DNA of 64,000 bases from Enterococcus nangangensis (GTDB lineage Bacteria > Bacillota > Bacilli > Lactobacillales > Enterococcaceae). The position numbers were made by a program, and so were the translations under genes. The stretch is from NCBI RefSeq assembly GCF_005405245.1, contig NZ_BJDR01000007.1, positions 1 through 64,000 on the forward strand, written 5' to 3'. Numbering within the stretch: position 1 is the first letter of the stretch; each line of letters begins with the position of its first letter. A model generated the notes under the pieces. It searched no databases, was not told the DNA's origin, and was given only the letters and a program-made list of their open reading frames with translations. Shown piece by piece: positions 34,240-43,733 of this stretch.

Positions 34240-35787
34240 TTACTTTTGACGAATCAGGTAGTCAAAGGCACTAAGGGCTGCCGTAGCACCAGACCCCATA
34301 GCAATGACAATTTGTTTATAAGGTTCGGTTGTACAGTCTCCCGCAGCAAAAACGCCAGAAAGACTCGTCGTGTTGTGCTCATCCACTACAATTTCTCCTC
34401 GGGAATTTAAATCAAGGGTATCTTGTAGCCAATGAGTATTAGGTTGGAGGCCAATTAAAATAAAGACGCCTGCAACATCTAGGTGCTGGAGTTCACCTGT
34501 TGTGCGATTTTCATATTGAATGCTTTCCACTTTTTGCTGGCCGGTAATTGCTTTAGTGGCGGCATTAGTAATTACGCGGACATTACTTAAAGTTGCTAGC
34601 TTTTCTTGCAGTACATCATCTGCTTTTAATTCAGGTAAAAATTCTAAAACGGTGACTTCTTGGCAAATTCCAGCTAAATCAATAGCCGCTTCAATACCAG
34701 AATTCCCGCCACCAATGACTGCTACTTTTTTATCTGTAAATAAAGGACCATCACAGTGAGGACAGTAGCAAACGCCCTTCGTTTTAAATTCTTCTTCACC
34801 AGGCACGCCGATAGCCCGCCAATGAGCACCAGTAGCTAAGATAACAGTTTTAGCTTTTAAAACGTCGCCGTTGTCTAAAGTTAAAGCTTTCAAATTGTTT
34901 TGGTTCGTGAGCTTTTCAGCCAGGTGACCTTTAATTAAAGGAACATTGTATTTAGCAACATGTTGTTCCACGTTAGCCATTAAGGTTTCCCCTTCAATGT
35001 AAGGTGTACCAATGATATTTTCAATTCCTAGAGTTTCTAAGGGTTGCCCCCCAAAGCGACCCATCACCATGGCGACTTTTAAGCCTTTACGAGCGCCATA
35101 AATGGCTGCGCTGCTGGCAGCAGGGCCACCGCCGACAATTAGCATATCAAAGGTAGTGGCTAAAAGTTCCGGTGCTACGTGACTAGGACCAGCTGCTTGT
35201 AAAACTTTTTCTAAGATTTCTTCTAAAGACATACGACCATTGGCCCATTCTTCACCATTTAAAAAGACAGTAGGAACGGCTAAAACGTTTTTGCTTTCAA
35301 CTTCAGGGCGATTCATCCCTCCTTCAATCATAGTAGAAGTAATGTTGGGATTTAAGACGGCCATAATATTTAAAGCTTGTACTACATCAGGACAATTGTG
35401 ACACGTTAAACTGACATAAGTCTCAAAGTTTAAAGGCGTGGCGATGCTTTGAATTTGAGTTAGAGCATCAGGACTAATTTTTGGCGGGCGACCAGAAACT
35501 TGCAGTAACGCTAAAACAAAAGAAGCAAACTCATGACCTAAAGGCAGTCCGGCAAAAACTAGCCGGGGATTTTCATCGTGAGGCTTTTTTAAACCAAAAG
35601 CGGGTTGTCGACTGAAATTTCCTGTTTCTAAAGATAATTTATCAGAAAGAGTCACGACTTCATTTAAAAAGCTGGCGACTTTTTGTGCTTCTTTTTCACG
35701 GCTAGAAAAGTCAGTGACAATTACCACGGGTTCTTCTAATAGCGCTAAATAACTTTTAAGTTGAGCAATTAAATTTTTGTCTAACAT
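34240..35787 (-). CDS. ahpF: Alkyl hydroperoxide reductase subunit F
   Basis: The 515-residue flavoprotein has the N-terminal double-thioredoxin-like domain with the redox pair CHNC (near residue 129), an FAD-binding GGGPAASSAAIYGARKG motif near 217, the second redox pair CPHC near 345 and an NADH-binding GGGNSGIEAA motif near 357. AhpF transfers electrons from NADH to AhpC to reduce peroxides in the cytoplasm. It lies 12 bases after ahpC with its own AGGAGG-like site. Length is normal. Confidence 0.95.
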   Translation of the reverse strand: MLDKNLIAQLKSYLALLEEPVVIVTDFSSREKEAQKVASFLNEVVTLSDKLSLETGNFSRQPAFGLKKPHDENPRLVFAGLPLGHEFASFVLALLQVSGRPPKISPDALTQIQSIATPLNFETYVSLTCHNCPDVVQALNIMAVLNPNITSTMIEGGMNRPEVESKNVLAVPTVFLNGEEWANGRMSLEEILEKVLQAAGPSHVAPELLATTFDMLIVGGGPAASSAAIYGARKGLKVAMVMGRFGGQPLETLGIENIIGTPYIEGETLMANVEQHVAKYNVPLIKGHLAEKLTNQNNLKALTLDNGDVLKAKTVILATGAHWRAIGVPGEEEFKTKGVCYCPHCDGPLFTDKKVAVIGGGNSGIEAAIDLAGICQEVTVLEFLPELKADDVLQEKLATLSNVRVITNAATKAITGQQKVESIQYENRTTGELQHLDVAGVFILIGLQPNTHWLQDTLDLNSRGEIVVDEHNTTSLSGVFAAGDCTTEPYKQIVIAMGSGATAALSAFDYLIRQK

Positions 35788-35799
35788 GTAATGACCTCC

Positions 35800-36363
35800 T
35801 TAGATTTTACCTACGAGATCTAAACCGGGTGTTAAAGTTTCTTCTCCTTCTTTCCATTTGGCCGGGCAAACTTCCCCAGGGTGTGCGGCTACGTATTTAC
35901 CAGCTTTGATTTTATCAATTAATTCAGAAGCGTTACGGCCAATGCCGTCTGCGTTGACTTCCATCGTTTGTACGACACCTTCAGGATCAATGATGAAAGT
36001 TCCCCGTTGGGCAAGGCCTGCTTCTTCATCTAAAACGTCAAATAAACGAGAAATTTTTTGTGAAGGGTCACCAATCATGGTGTATTCAATTGTTCCGACA
36101 GCTGCGGAGTGATCATGCCAAGCTTTATGAACAAAGTGAGTATCGGTGGAAACAGAATATACTTCAGCCCCTAACTCTTTTAATGTTTGGTATTGCGTTT
36201 GTAAATCTTCTAATTCAGTTGGACAGACAAAAGAAAAATCTGCAGGATAAAACATGACTACTGACCAATGGCCTAACAAATCCTCGTGACTAACCGTAAT
36301 GAACTCTCCTTGGCGATAAGCTTCAGCACTAAATTCACCGATTTTTTTTCCAACTAATGACAT
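35800..36363 (-). CDS. ahpC: Alkyl hydroperoxide reductase subunit C (peroxiredoxin)
   Basis: The 187-residue 2-Cys peroxiredoxin has peroxidatic Cys in [13 protein letters not shown] (near 47) and resolving Cys in [10 protein letters not shown] (near 166). It reduces H2O2, organic peroxides and peroxynitrite using AhpF. It is the first gene of ahpCF, under a promoter that contains a PerR-type operator. AGGAGG precedes the ATG. Confidence 0.96.
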   Translation of the reverse strand: MSLVGKKIGEFSAEAYRQGEFITVSHEDLLGHWSVVMFYPADFSFVCPTELEDLQTQYQTLKELGAEVYSVSTDTHFVHKAWHDHSAAVGTIEYTMIGDPSQKISRLFDVLDEEAGLAQRGTFIIDPEGVVQTMEVNADGIGRNASELIDKIKAGKYVAAHPGEVCPAKWKEGEETLTPGLDLVGKI

Positions 36364-36406
36364 AACAAAGACCTCCTAAAATTTTCTCGGGCATTCCCAC
36401 TCAATA

Positions 36407-36435
36407 GTGTTACATTAGAATTATTATAAAGTCAA
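36407..36435 (-). promoter_or_regulatory. ahpCF promoter with PerR box in the spacer
   Basis: On the minus strand, TTGACT (36435-36430) and TAACAC (36412-36407) are 17 bp apart. The spacer contains a sequence (36415-36429, plus-strand reading TTAGAATTATTATAA) matching the PerR consensus TTATAATNATTATAA at all but one fixed position. Binding there would block RNA polymerase, fitting peroxide-inducible control of ahpCF. Confidence 0.75.
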
Positions 36436-36436
36436 A

Positions 36437-36495
36437 GAAAAAACCTTCTTGGCTTAAAAAAAAGTTAGGCGCAACTAATTTTCAAGCTAAGAAGG
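36437..36495 (-). terminator. Terminator of the AraC-type rhamnose regulator gene
   Basis: CCTTCTTGGCTT (36444-36455) pairs with AAGCTAAGAAGG (36484-36495) with one G-U pair; on the minus strand it is followed by a T-run (36443-36437). It ends right beside the ahpC -35 box. Confidence 0.65.
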
Positions 36496-36501
36496 AAGTC
36501 C

Positions 36502-37374
36502 TTAATTAATCTTCCGATACTCGCTAGGACTAAAGCCGGTTTTTTTCTTAAAGAGGCGGGAGAAGTAGGCGGGGTTATCAACGCCACAGTCCACCGAAAT
36601 GGTTTGGATATTTTCTTTAGTGTAGCGCAATAAATCTTTGGCGTAGGAAATTTTTTTGGAAATCACGTAGTCAATGGGGGGCAAGCCCATATAAAAAGAA
36701 AACTCCTTATTCAACTGGAATTTATTTAAATGGAAGCGATGCTCTAAAGAGTCCAACGTAATATTTTTTTGGAAGTGGGTGTCTAAGTAATCCTTCATCC
36801 CCAAAATATAGGCGGGAATGTCTTCTTCGGTAAAATCCTGTTGAAATTTTTGCAAGAGGAGTTCATTTAAAAGTTGGTGAATCAAGACGGAAGCTTGGTA
36901 CTCCGACTTGGCGTTAGGGTGGTCTTGCAATTTTAAGAGTTGCTGCATAATTAAATGCAAGGCATTTTCTTGCGGATTACCGGTAACTTGGAAAACATTT
37001 TTACCGCTGCGCATAAATTCTTGGTAAAAGCGCCCGGTATTGCCACCAGAAAAATGAATCCAGTCCATTTCCCAAGGGGTGTCACGACTTTTAGTGTGGT
37101 AGTACTGATAGTCCTTGCAGTCAATGAAGAAAACCGAGCCGGCGTCTAAGGTAAAGGTTTCGTCGTGATACGTTAATTCCCCTTGGCCTTTGAGGGTAAA
37201 CTTCATTAAGTAAGAAGGCAAGCCGGCCCGCTCCGTAAAGTACGGCGGAAAGGCCTTAAAGTGACCAATCTCTTGAATATAGTAAAAAAGTTCCTGTGTC
37301 TTTTGCGATGGCGTGTGAATGTAGCGCAGGGAGTCCTCCGACCAAGAGTAGTCAGCATTTTGAAAGTAGTTCAT
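36502..37374 (-). CDS. AraC-family regulator, likely of L-rhamnose genes (RhaS-like)
   Basis: The 290-residue protein has an N-terminal cupin (about 15-150) and a C-terminal AraC HTH of about 100 residues ending TGFSPSEYRKIN. It is divergent from rhaBADM, the usual arrangement for the rhamnose activator in Firmicutes. A direct-repeat operator candidate lies in the shared gap at 37441-37471. GAGGG before the ATG at 37374 supports the start. That the inducer is L-rhamnose is inferred from context. Confidence 0.82.
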   Translation of the reverse strand: MNYFQNADYSWSEDSLRYIHTPSQKTQELFYYIQEIGHFKAFPPYFTERAGLPSYLMKFTLKGQGELTYHDETFTLDAGSVFFIDCKDYQYYHTKSRDTPWEMDWIHFSGGNTGRFYQEFMRSGKNVFQVTGNPQENALHLIMQQLLKLQDHPNAKSEYQASVLIHQLLNELLLQKFQQDFTEEDIPAYILGMKDYLDTHFQKNITLDSLEHRFHLNKFQLNKEFSFYMGLPPIDYVISKKISYAKDLLRYTKENIQTISVDCGVDNPAYFSRLFKKKTGFSPSEYRKIN

Positions 37375-37440
37375 CCAAAGCCCTCATTTCTTAAACATAT
37401 TTTGGCAGGGCTGTTAAAAAAACAGCGCAAACTTATTTGC

Positions 37441-37471
37441 CAAGATAGTGCAATTATATCTCAAAATCGTT
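37441..37471 (+). promoter_or_regulatory. AraC-type direct-repeat operator before rhaB
   Basis: Half-site CAAGATAGTG (37441-37450) is followed 21 bp later by CAAAATCGTT (37462-37471, 7 of 10 identical). A possible -10 box TAAATT (37497-37502) starts 35 bp after the start of the second half-site. The same motif, spacing and distance recur before the PL11-CE12 gene and the YesS-like gene. Confidence 0.6.
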
Positions 37472-37507
37472 TGATGTAAAAGTCTTTAATTTGTTTTAAA
37501 TTAAGGA

Positions 37508-37522
37508 TGTGAAACGGATACA
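37508..37522 (+). promoter_or_regulatory. cre-like site before rhaB
   Basis: TGTGAAACGGATACA agrees with the broad cre pattern WTGNAANCGNWNNCA except at two positions. It lies between the predicted -10 box and the rhaB start, where CcpA would repress in the presence of glucose. Prediction only. Confidence 0.35.
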
Positions 37523-37556
37523 TAGTAAAGAATAACAACACTTCCGAGGTGAAAAG

Positions 37557-39026
37557 ATGAAGGCATATTTAGGAGTGGACATAGGGGCATCCAGCGGTCG
37601 CGTGATGTTAAGTCAACGCGATGACACTGGTAAAATTACATTGACGGAACTCCACCGTTTTAAAAATGGCGCCACGTTACAAGGCAAATATAAAGTTTGG
37701 GACGTGGATGGTCTTTTAAAAGAAATTTTAACTGGTGTAGCCCAAGCGAAAAAGCAAGGGATTACCCAGTGTACGTTGGGCATTGACACGTGGGCAGTGG
37801 ATTACTGCTTATTAGATGCTGAAGGTAAGCGGCTAGGACCGGCGATTGCGTATCGGGATGACCGTACGGAAAATGCTATTGTGGAAATGAATCAAGTGTT
37901 CCCCATTGCGCAGATTTATGAAAAGACCGGGATTCAAATCCTACCATTTAATACGTTGTTCCAATTGTGGAAAGAAGAACCGCAACGCTTAGCCCAAGCG
38001 CAAAGTTTATTGTTGATTCCTGATTATTTGAACTACTGCTTAACCGGTGTCAAAGCGTTAGAAAAAACTAACTTATCTACCACTCAATTAATTAACTTAA
38101 AAACAGATGACTTTGACGAAGAGTTATTAAAGGTTCTAAATATTTCCCGTGACTTGTTCCCGCCAGTTGTGGAACCAGGCACCATTTTAGGTAAGTTAAA
38201 CGCGGCGCAGTTTCCAAGTTTTGATTTACCAGCAGTGACCGTGATTGCGATTGCTTCTCATGATACCGCGTCGGCGGTTTTAGCAACGCCAGGAGAAGCT
38301 GACGAAAACTGGGCGTACTTATCCAGTGGCACGTGGTCGCTACTAGGTAGTGAGAATGCGACGGCCATCGCTAATCCTGAAAGTTTTGCCGCTAACTACA
38401 CGAATGAAGGTGGCGTCAACCACACCTATCGTTTTTTGAAAAATATTATGGGTATGTGGTTGATTCAAGAAGTTTCTCGTAACTTTGATGGCAATATTTC
38501 TTTTGCTGAGTTTGTGGAACTAGCGAAAAAAGAACCTGCTTTTGCCCAATTTATTGAGGTTAACGACAATGATTTCTTGCATCCCGATAATATGGTGACG
38601 GCTTTACAAAATTATTGTCGCAAAACGCAACAAAAAGTACCCACTTCACCGGGTGAACTAGCACGAGCCATTTATGATAACTTGGCTTTGTGTTACGCCA
38701 AAGAGTTGAAAGAGTTACAACAGCTGACAGGAAAACCCCTCACCAGTTTAAATATTGTGGGTGGTGGTTGTCAAAATGAATTTTTAAATCAATTGACAGC
38801 TAATGCCAGCGGACTCACCGTTTATGCCGGTCCCGTGGAAGCTACCGCTTTAGGGAATGTCATGATGCAAATGTTAGCCACCGGCGAACTTAAAGATGTC
38901 ACTGAAGCGCGCCACGTGTTAAAACAATCTTTCCCGCAAAAAGTTTTTACCCCCCAGTCTAACCAAGCTGTTCCTCTAGCAGCTTATGAAAAATTCTTAC
39001 AAGAAGGAGCAATACAACATGTCTAA
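37557..39026 (+). CDS. rhaB: L-rhamnulokinase
   Basis: The 489-residue FGGY-family kinase begins [15 protein letters not shown] (ATP-phosphate loop) and contains [14 protein letters not shown] near residue 78 and a C-terminal [17 protein letters not shown] block typical of RhaB. It phosphorylates L-rhamnulose to L-rhamnulose 1-phosphate. Its length is normal. CGAGGTG precedes the ATG. It is the first gene of rhaB-rhaA-rhaD-rhaM and overlaps rhaA by 8 bases. Confidence 0.96.
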   Translation: MKAYLGVDIGASSGRVMLSQRDDTGKITLTELHRFKNGATLQGKYKVWDVDGLLKEILTGVAQAKKQGITQCTLGIDTWAVDYCLLDAEGKRLGPAIAYRDDRTENAIVEMNQVFPIAQIYEKTGIQILPFNTLFQLWKEEPQRLAQAQSLLLIPDYLNYCLTGVKALEKTNLSTTQLINLKTDDFDEELLKVLNISRDLFPPVVEPGTILGKLNAAQFPSFDLPAVTVIAIASHDTASAVLATPGEADENWAYLSSGTWSLLGSENATAIANPESFAANYTNEGGVNHTYRFLKNIMGMWLIQEVSRNFDGNISFAEFVELAKKEPAFAQFIEVNDNDFLHPDNMVTALQNYCRKTQQKVPTSPGELARAIYDNLALCYAKELKELQQLTGKPLTSLNIVGGGCQNEFLNQLTANASGLTVYAGPVEATALGNVMMQMLATGELKDVTEARHVLKQSFPQKVFTPQSNQAVPLAAYEKFLQEGAIQHV

Positions 39027-40269
39027 AGTTACTGATCAATATTTACAAGCCAAAGAACGCTATGCTGAAATTGGCGTCGACACTGACGAAGTTTTAAAAC
39101 GTTTGGCGGACGTTAAAATCTCCATGCACGTTTGGCAAGGAGACGATGTGCAAGGCTTTTTAAGCGATGAAGCGTTAAGCGGTGGAATTTCCGTAACAGG
39201 AAATTATCCTGGTAAAGCGACGACGCCTGCTGAATTGCGTCAAGATTTAGAAGAAGCTTATTCTTTAATTCCTGGGAAACATAAATTAAACTTACACGCT
39301 ATTTATTTAGATACAGATGAAAAAGTAGATTTAAACGAAATTGAACCCAAACATTTTGAAAAATGGGTGGCTTGGGCTAAAGAACAAGGTTTAGGTTTAG
39401 ACTTTAACCCAACCTTCTTCTCCCATCCGATGTTTAAAGATGGTTTCACTTTAGCGTCACCTGATCCTGAAGTCCGGGATTTCTGGATTGAACACGGCAA
39501 ACGTTCCCGCAAAATTGCCGCTTACTTTGGGAAAGAATTAGGGCAAGTCTGTGTCAATAACTTCTGGGTACCAGATGGTTATAAAGATAATCCCATTGAT
39601 CGTTACACCCCTCGCAAACGTTTGATGGAAGCACTAGATGAAATTTTTGCTGAAGATCTTGGGGATGAATACACCTTAGATGCGGTAGAAAGCAAACTTT
39701 TTGGTTTAGGTGCTGAAGCGTATACTGTAGGCTCCCATGAATTTTATATGGGTTATGGCTTAACGCGGGACAAATTAGTTTGTCTGGATGCTGGCCATTT
39801 CCATCCAACGGAAGTAATTTCTAACAAACTTTCTTCTTTAGCTTTATTTAGCAAAGGTATTTTGTTACACGTTTCTCGCCCCGTACGTTGGGATTCTGAC
39901 CACGTAGTTATTATGGATGATGAGTTACAAGAAATCGGTAAAGAATTAGTCCGTAACGATCTTTTAGGAAAAACCCATATTGGTTTAGACTTTTTTGATG
40001 CCACCATTAACCGGGTAGCCGCTTGGGTGATTGGAACGCGCAATACGCAAAAAGCTTTATTAAAAGCGATGTTGGAACCAACTGCTTTCTTAAAAGAAAA
40101 AGAATTGGCCGGCGACTTTACGACACGTTTAGTCTTCACTGAAGAATTAAAAGATTTCCCATTTGCGGATGTCTGGAATTATTACTGTGAACAAAACAAT
40201 GTGCCTGTTGGCTTAGATTGGTTTGAAGAAGTTAAAAATTACGAAAAAAATGTTTTAGCCAAAAGATAG
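39019..40269 (+). CDS. rhaA: L-rhamnose isomerase
   Basis: This 416-residue protein matches Rha[14 protein letters not shown] near the N-terminus, [32 protein letters not shown] and the metal-ligand region [19 protein letters not shown]. It converts L-rhamnose to L-rhamnulose using Mn2+. The ATG at 39019 has AAGGAG eight bases upstream, inside the end of rhaB; an earlier in-frame start at 38986 lacks such a site. Length is the family's usual. Confidence 0.97.
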   Translation: MSKVTDQYLQAKERYAEIGVDTDEVLKRLADVKISMHVWQGDDVQGFLSDEALSGGISVTGNYPGKATTPAELRQDLEEAYSLIPGKHKLNLHAIYLDTDEKVDLNEIEPKHFEKWVAWAKEQGLGLDFNPTFFSHPMFKDGFTLASPDPEVRDFWIEHGKRSRKIAAYFGKELGQVCVNNFWVPDGYKDNPIDRYTPRKRLMEALDEIFAEDLGDEYTLDAVESKLFGLGAEAYTVGSHEFYMGYGLTRDKLVCLDAGHFHPTEVISNKLSSLALFSKGILLHVSRPVRWDSDHVVIMDDELQEIGKELVRNDLLGKTHIGLDFFDATINRVAAWVIGTRNTQKALLKAMLEPTAFLKEKELAGDFTTRLVFTEELKDFPFADVWNYYCEQNNVPVGLDWFEEVKNYEKNVLAKR

Positions 40270-40279
40270 GAGAACAATC

Positions 40280-41104
40280 ATGAAAAAATTAGATATTTTA
40301 ACGGCCCCTTATGTCCAAGAAATGATGGAAACAACGGCTAACTTATACCGCTTAGGTTGGGATGAACGTAACGGTGGGAACGTTTCTTACTTGTTAGACG
40401 AAAAAGACGTGACGCCTTTTCTCGATGTAAATAAAGTTGTCCGTCAAATTCCCATGATTTTTGATGCCTCTGCTTTAAAAGGTCGTTACTTTATCGTCAC
40501 TGGTTCTGGTAAATATTTTAAAAATGTGGAAAAAGCGCCTGCTGAAAATATGGGCATCATCCGCATTTGTGAAGATGGTAAAACATTAGATTTATTATGG
40601 GGCTTAGAAAACGATGCTGTCCCAACTAGTGAACTTCCTAGTCACTTAATGAGTCACATTGCCCGTTTAGCCGTCGATCCTAAGCACCGCATTGTGATGC
40701 ACAACCATGCTAGCCATTTGTTAGCCATGACCTTCACCCATGAATTAGACGAAAAAGCTTTCACCCGGACGTTATGGCAAATGTGTACGGAATGTTTAGT
40801 TGTTTTCCCTGAAGGTATTTCTATTATTCCTTGGATGGTGCCTGGAACTAATGAAATCGGCGAAGCAACCGCTGCAAAAATGAAAGAAACGCGTTTAGTT
40901 TTATGGCCGCAACACGGTGTTTATGGCGCTGGGGAAACGATGGATGAAGTCTTCGGCTTAATCGAAACAGCTGAAAAAGCAGCCAAAGTCTACACGTACG
41001 TTCAAGCACAAGGCGGCGTAAAACAAACCATTACTGATGAAAATCTTTGGGCCTTAGCCAATGCTTTTGGTGTTACGCCGCATCCTGGCTATTTAGGTAA
41101 ATAA
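40280..41104 (+). CDS. rhaD: L-rhamnulose-1-phosphate aldolase
   Basis: The 274-residue class II aldolase has the zinc-binding HNHASHLLAMT motif near residue 141, a later His in LWPQHGVYGAG near 212 and the GNVSY segment near residue 33. It splits L-rhamnulose 1-phosphate into dihydroxyacetone phosphate and L-lactaldehyde. It lies 10 bases after rhaA with an AGGAG site and one base before rhaM. Confidence 0.96.
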   Translation: MKKLDILTAPYVQEMMETTANLYRLGWDERNGGNVSYLLDEKDVTPFLDVNKVVRQIPMIFDASALKGRYFIVTGSGKYFKNVEKAPAENMGIIRICEDGKTLDLLWGLENDAVPTSELPSHLMSHIARLAVDPKHRIVMHNHASHLLAMTFTHELDEKAFTRTLWQMCTECLVVFPEGISIIPWMVPGTNEIGEATAAKMKETRLVLWPQHGVYGAGETMDEVFGLIETAEKAAKVYTYVQAQGGVKQTITDENLWALANAFGVTPHPGYLGK

Positions 41105-41105
41105 G

Positions 41106-41426
41106 ATGAATACAATTCGTAAAGCATTTTGTATGCAAGTCTATCCAGATTGTCATGCTGAGTATGAAAAACGCCACAACGAGTTGTGGCCAGAAATGGC
41201 GGCGGAGTTGAAAGCGCACGGTTTAAAAAGTTATTCCATTTTCTTAGATAAAAAAACCAGTCAACTTTTTGGTTATGTAGAAATTACGGATGAAAAGTTG
41301 TGGGGGGAAATGGCCGACACCGCTATTAATCGTAAGTGGTGGGACTTTATGAAAGACGTGATGGAAACGAATCCTGACAATTCACCTGTCAGTTATGACT
41401 TACCAGAAGTTTTCCATTTAGACTAA
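41106..41426 (+). CDS. rhaM: L-rhamnose mutarotase
   Basis: The 106-residue protein matches RhaM: VYPDCHAEYEKRHNELWPEM near the N-terminus (active-site His and Tyr), LFGYVEI and a C-terminal WWDFMKDVMETNPDNSPVS block. It interconverts alpha and beta anomers of L-rhamnose for the isomerase. It is the last gene of the operon, one base after rhaD, before a terminator. Confidence 0.95.
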   Translation: MNTIRKAFCMQVYPDCHAEYEKRHNELWPEMAAELKAHGLKSYSIFLDKKTSQLFGYVEITDEKLWGEMADTAINRKWWDFMKDVMETNPDNSPVSYDLPEVFHLD

Positions 41427-41432
41427 AAAATG

Positions 41433-41465
41433 AAAAGGTCAAGCCAGCGTGGTTGGCCTTTTCTC
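41433..41465 (+). terminator. Terminator of rhaBADM
   Basis: AAAAGGTCAA (41433-41442) pairs with TTGGCCTTTT (41453-41462), with one G-U pair and a short T tail. Some readthrough into fucO is plausible, since the tail is weak. Confidence 0.6.
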
Positions 41466-41486
41466 CTAAACTTTCTTGTGATTGTT

Positions 41487-41500
41487 TGAGCAAAAGCTCA
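41487..41500. promoter_or_regulatory. Small palindrome before fucO
   Basis: TGAGC-AAAA-GCTCA is a perfect inverted repeat in the AT-rich gap before fucO. It could be an operator or a short RNA hairpin; nothing else identifies it. Confidence 0.3.
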
Positions 41501-41535
41501 TAAAAAATAAAAATATATTTTAGGAGGAAGTTATC

Positions 41536-42687
41536 ATGGCAAATCGTATGATCTTAAATGAAACATCTTATTTTGGTAAAGGGGCAATTGCAGAAATCGT
41601 ACCTGAAATCAAACGGCGGGGTTTTAAAAAAGTTGTCGTCGTTACGGATGCTGGCTTAATTAAATTTGAAGTGGCTACGAAAGTTACGGCTTTATTGGCA
41701 AAAGCAGGCATCGACTTCAAAGTATACGACGGCATTGTACCTAACCCCACGATTGAAAACGTGAAAGACGGTGTAGCTTTTGTGAAAGAAGCTGAAGCTG
41801 ACTGTTTAGTCGCTATCGGTGGCGGTTCACCAATTGATACCGCCAAAGCGATTGGGATCATCACCACCAACCCTGAATTTTCTGATGTCCTTTCTTTAGA
41901 AGGTGTCGCCGATACGAAAAATCCTTGCTTACCAATTTTAGCTGTTCCAACTACTTCCGGTACGGCCGCAGAAGTCACCATCAATTACGTCATTACGGAT
42001 AAAGCTAACAACCGCAAATTCGTTTGTGTCGATCCGCATGATGTGCCCATCGTCGCCTTCATTGATTCAGATATGATGATGGGGATGCCGAAAGGTTTAT
42101 GTGCTTCTACCGGGATGGATGCCATGACCCACGCCATTGAAGGGTACATCACTAAAGGCGCTTGGGAAATGACCGATATGCTCCATATCAAAGCGATTGA
42201 AATCATTGGGAAATCTTTACCTGATTCCGTAAAAGGTGTGCAAACTGCTAGAGAAGAAATGGCTTTAGGTCAATATATTGCCGGCATGGGCTTTTCTAAC
42301 GTTGGTTTAGGTTTAGTTCACGGGATGGCGCATCCTTTATCTGCTTGGTATAACATTCCTCACGGAGTTGCTTGCGCTTCCTTATTACCAACCATTATGA
42401 AATACAATAAAGACTTCACTGGTGAAAAATATCGGGACATCGCTCGTGTATTACACGTTGCCGGCATTGAAGAAATGTCTATTGAAGAAGCCAGAGACGC
42501 TGCTTGTGCGGCTATTGATAGCTTAAGTAAAGAAGTCGGCATCCCGGCTACAATTTCTGAATTAGGGGTCAAAGCTGAAGATCTACCAGCAATTGCTGAA
42601 GATGCTTTACGAGACGTCTGCACACCAGGTAACCCAAGAGATACGAACATTGAAGACATTATCGCTTTGTATCAAAGCTTAATGTAA
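41536..42687 (+). CDS. fucO: Lactaldehyde reductase (1,2-propanediol oxidoreductase)
   Basis: The 383-residue iron-dependent group III alcohol dehydrogenase has the NAD-binding GGGSPIDTAK motif near residue 96, TTSGTAAEVT near 145 and the Fe-binding His block VHGMAHPLSAWYNIPHG near 260-278. In this setting it reduces L-lactaldehyde, a product of RhaD, to 1,2-propanediol, which balances redox during anaerobic rhamnose use. TAGGAGG precedes the ATG. It is separated from rhaM by a weak terminator. Confidence 0.94.
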   Translation: MANRMILNETSYFGKGAIAEIVPEIKRRGFKKVVVVTDAGLIKFEVATKVTALLAKAGIDFKVYDGIVPNPTIENVKDGVAFVKEAEADCLVAIGGGSPIDTAKAIGIITTNPEFSDVLSLEGVADTKNPCLPILAVPTTSGTAAEVTINYVITDKANNRKFVCVDPHDVPIVAFIDSDMMMGMPKGLCASTGMDAMTHAIEGYITKGAWEMTDMLHIKAIEIIGKSLPDSVKGVQTAREEMALGQYIAGMGFSNVGLGLVHGMAHPLSAWYNIPHGVACASLLPTIMKYNKDFTGEKYRDIARVLHVAGIEEMSIEEARDAACAAIDSLSKEVGIPATISELGVKAEDLPAIAEDALRDVCTPGNPRDTNIEDIIALYQSLM

Positions 42688-42705
42688 GCTTACTTAAAAA
42701 AAACG

Positions 42706-42737
42706 AAACCTGCGCAAAAAATTGCGCAGGTTTTTTC
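42706..42737 (+). terminator. Terminator of fucO
   Basis: AACCTGCGCA pairs with TGCGCAGGTT around a six-base AT loop, followed by a T-run (42731-42736). Confidence 0.85.
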
Positions 42738-42837
42738 TTGTTCCCGACAATTTTGTCACTTGTTGCTAGCAACAGCTTACCAGCGTCTAACAAAAATGTA
42801 ATAATGGTTCAGTAAAAGTTAAGAAGGACCAGATAGC

Positions 42838-42866
42838 TTGTCAATCCCCCAAAGGTAAGCTAGAAT
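42838..42866 (+). promoter_or_regulatory. Promoter of the BceAB-like operon
   Basis: TTGTCA (42838-42843) and TAGAAT (42861-42866) are 17 bp apart. The start point near 42873 leaves a leader of about 100 bases. Confidence 0.55.
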
Positions 42867-42971
42867 CACAACTGTTAACAGGAATTATTGATGATTATTA
42901 AAAAAATATTTTAGGCCGCAGTAACCAATTTTTCAGCGGGACGGCGATCATTATAGGAGTGAAGAAACCAG

Positions 42972-43724
42972 ATGGAAAAAATTGTCGAAGTACAAGGAGT
43001 CAAAAAGACTTACGGTAAAAAAAATGAAGAGCAAACCCACGCCTTAAAAGGCATTTCTTTTGAAGTAGAAAAAGGCGAATTTGTGGGGATTATGGGGGCT
43101 TCTGGTTCTGGGAAGTCTACTTTATTAAATATCTTATCCACCATTGATAAACCAACGGCCGGGAAAATTTTAATTAGTAAGCAAGACGTTACACGTCTAA
43201 AGGGCAATAAGCTAGCTGATTTTCGCGGCAAAGAAATTGGCTTTATCTTTCAAGATTTTAACTTGCTAGAAAACTTAACGGCCTTTGAAAACATTGCCGT
43301 ACCTCTTTCGCTACAAGGAAAATCCGGCAAAGAAATTCGGCAAAAAGTTCAAGTTGTCGCTGAACGCTTATCCATTACCCAAATCCTAAGCAAGTATCCC
43401 GCAGAAATCTCTGGCGGACAAAAACAACGGGTAGCTGCGGCTCGCGCTTTAATCACGCAACCGACAATCCTTTTAGGGGATGAACCAACGGGGGCGTTAG
43501 ATTCAGAAAGTGCGCGGGACTTACTAGATATGATGGAAGAGCTGAATCAAAAAGACCAAGTGTCGATTTTATTAGTCACCCACGATCCTTTTTCGGCGAG
43601 TTATTGTAATCGCATCTTATTTATTAAAGACGGCGTAATTCACCAAGAATTGCACCGGGAAAATCAGGCGCGGGAAGATTTTTATCGCCAAATCCTCCAA
43701 ATTTTAGGCAACTTGGAACAGTAA
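42972..43724 (+). CDS. BceA-like ABC transporter ATP-binding protein
   Basis: The 250-residue ABC ATPase has Walker A GASGSGKST near 40, signature SGGQKQR near 150, and Walker B ILLGDEPTGALD. The MacB/BceA-type insert around QDVTRLKGNKLADFRGKEIGFIFQDFNLL is typical of peptide-resistance transporters. It pairs with the 603-residue FtsX-type permease 10 bases downstream. Likely role: sensing or resisting a cell-wall-active peptide. No two-component system lies beside it, which is unusual for BceAB modules. Confidence 0.88.
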   Translation: MEKIVEVQGVKKTYGKKNEEQTHALKGISFEVEKGEFVGIMGASGSGKSTLLNILSTIDKPTAGKILISKQDVTRLKGNKLADFRGKEIGFIFQDFNLLENLTAFENIAVPLSLQGKSGKEIRQKVQVVAERLSITQILSKYPAEISGGQKQRVAAARALITQPTILLGDEPTGALDSESARDLLDMMEELNQKDQVSILLVTHDPFSASYCNRILFIKDGVIHQELHRENQAREDFYRQILQILGNLEQ

Positions 43725-43733
43725 GGGGGAAAA

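Noticed and set aside
41487-41500. A Rex operator before fucO
   Set aside because: The palindrome TGAGC-N4-GCTCA does not match the Rex consensus TTGTGAA-type half-sites.
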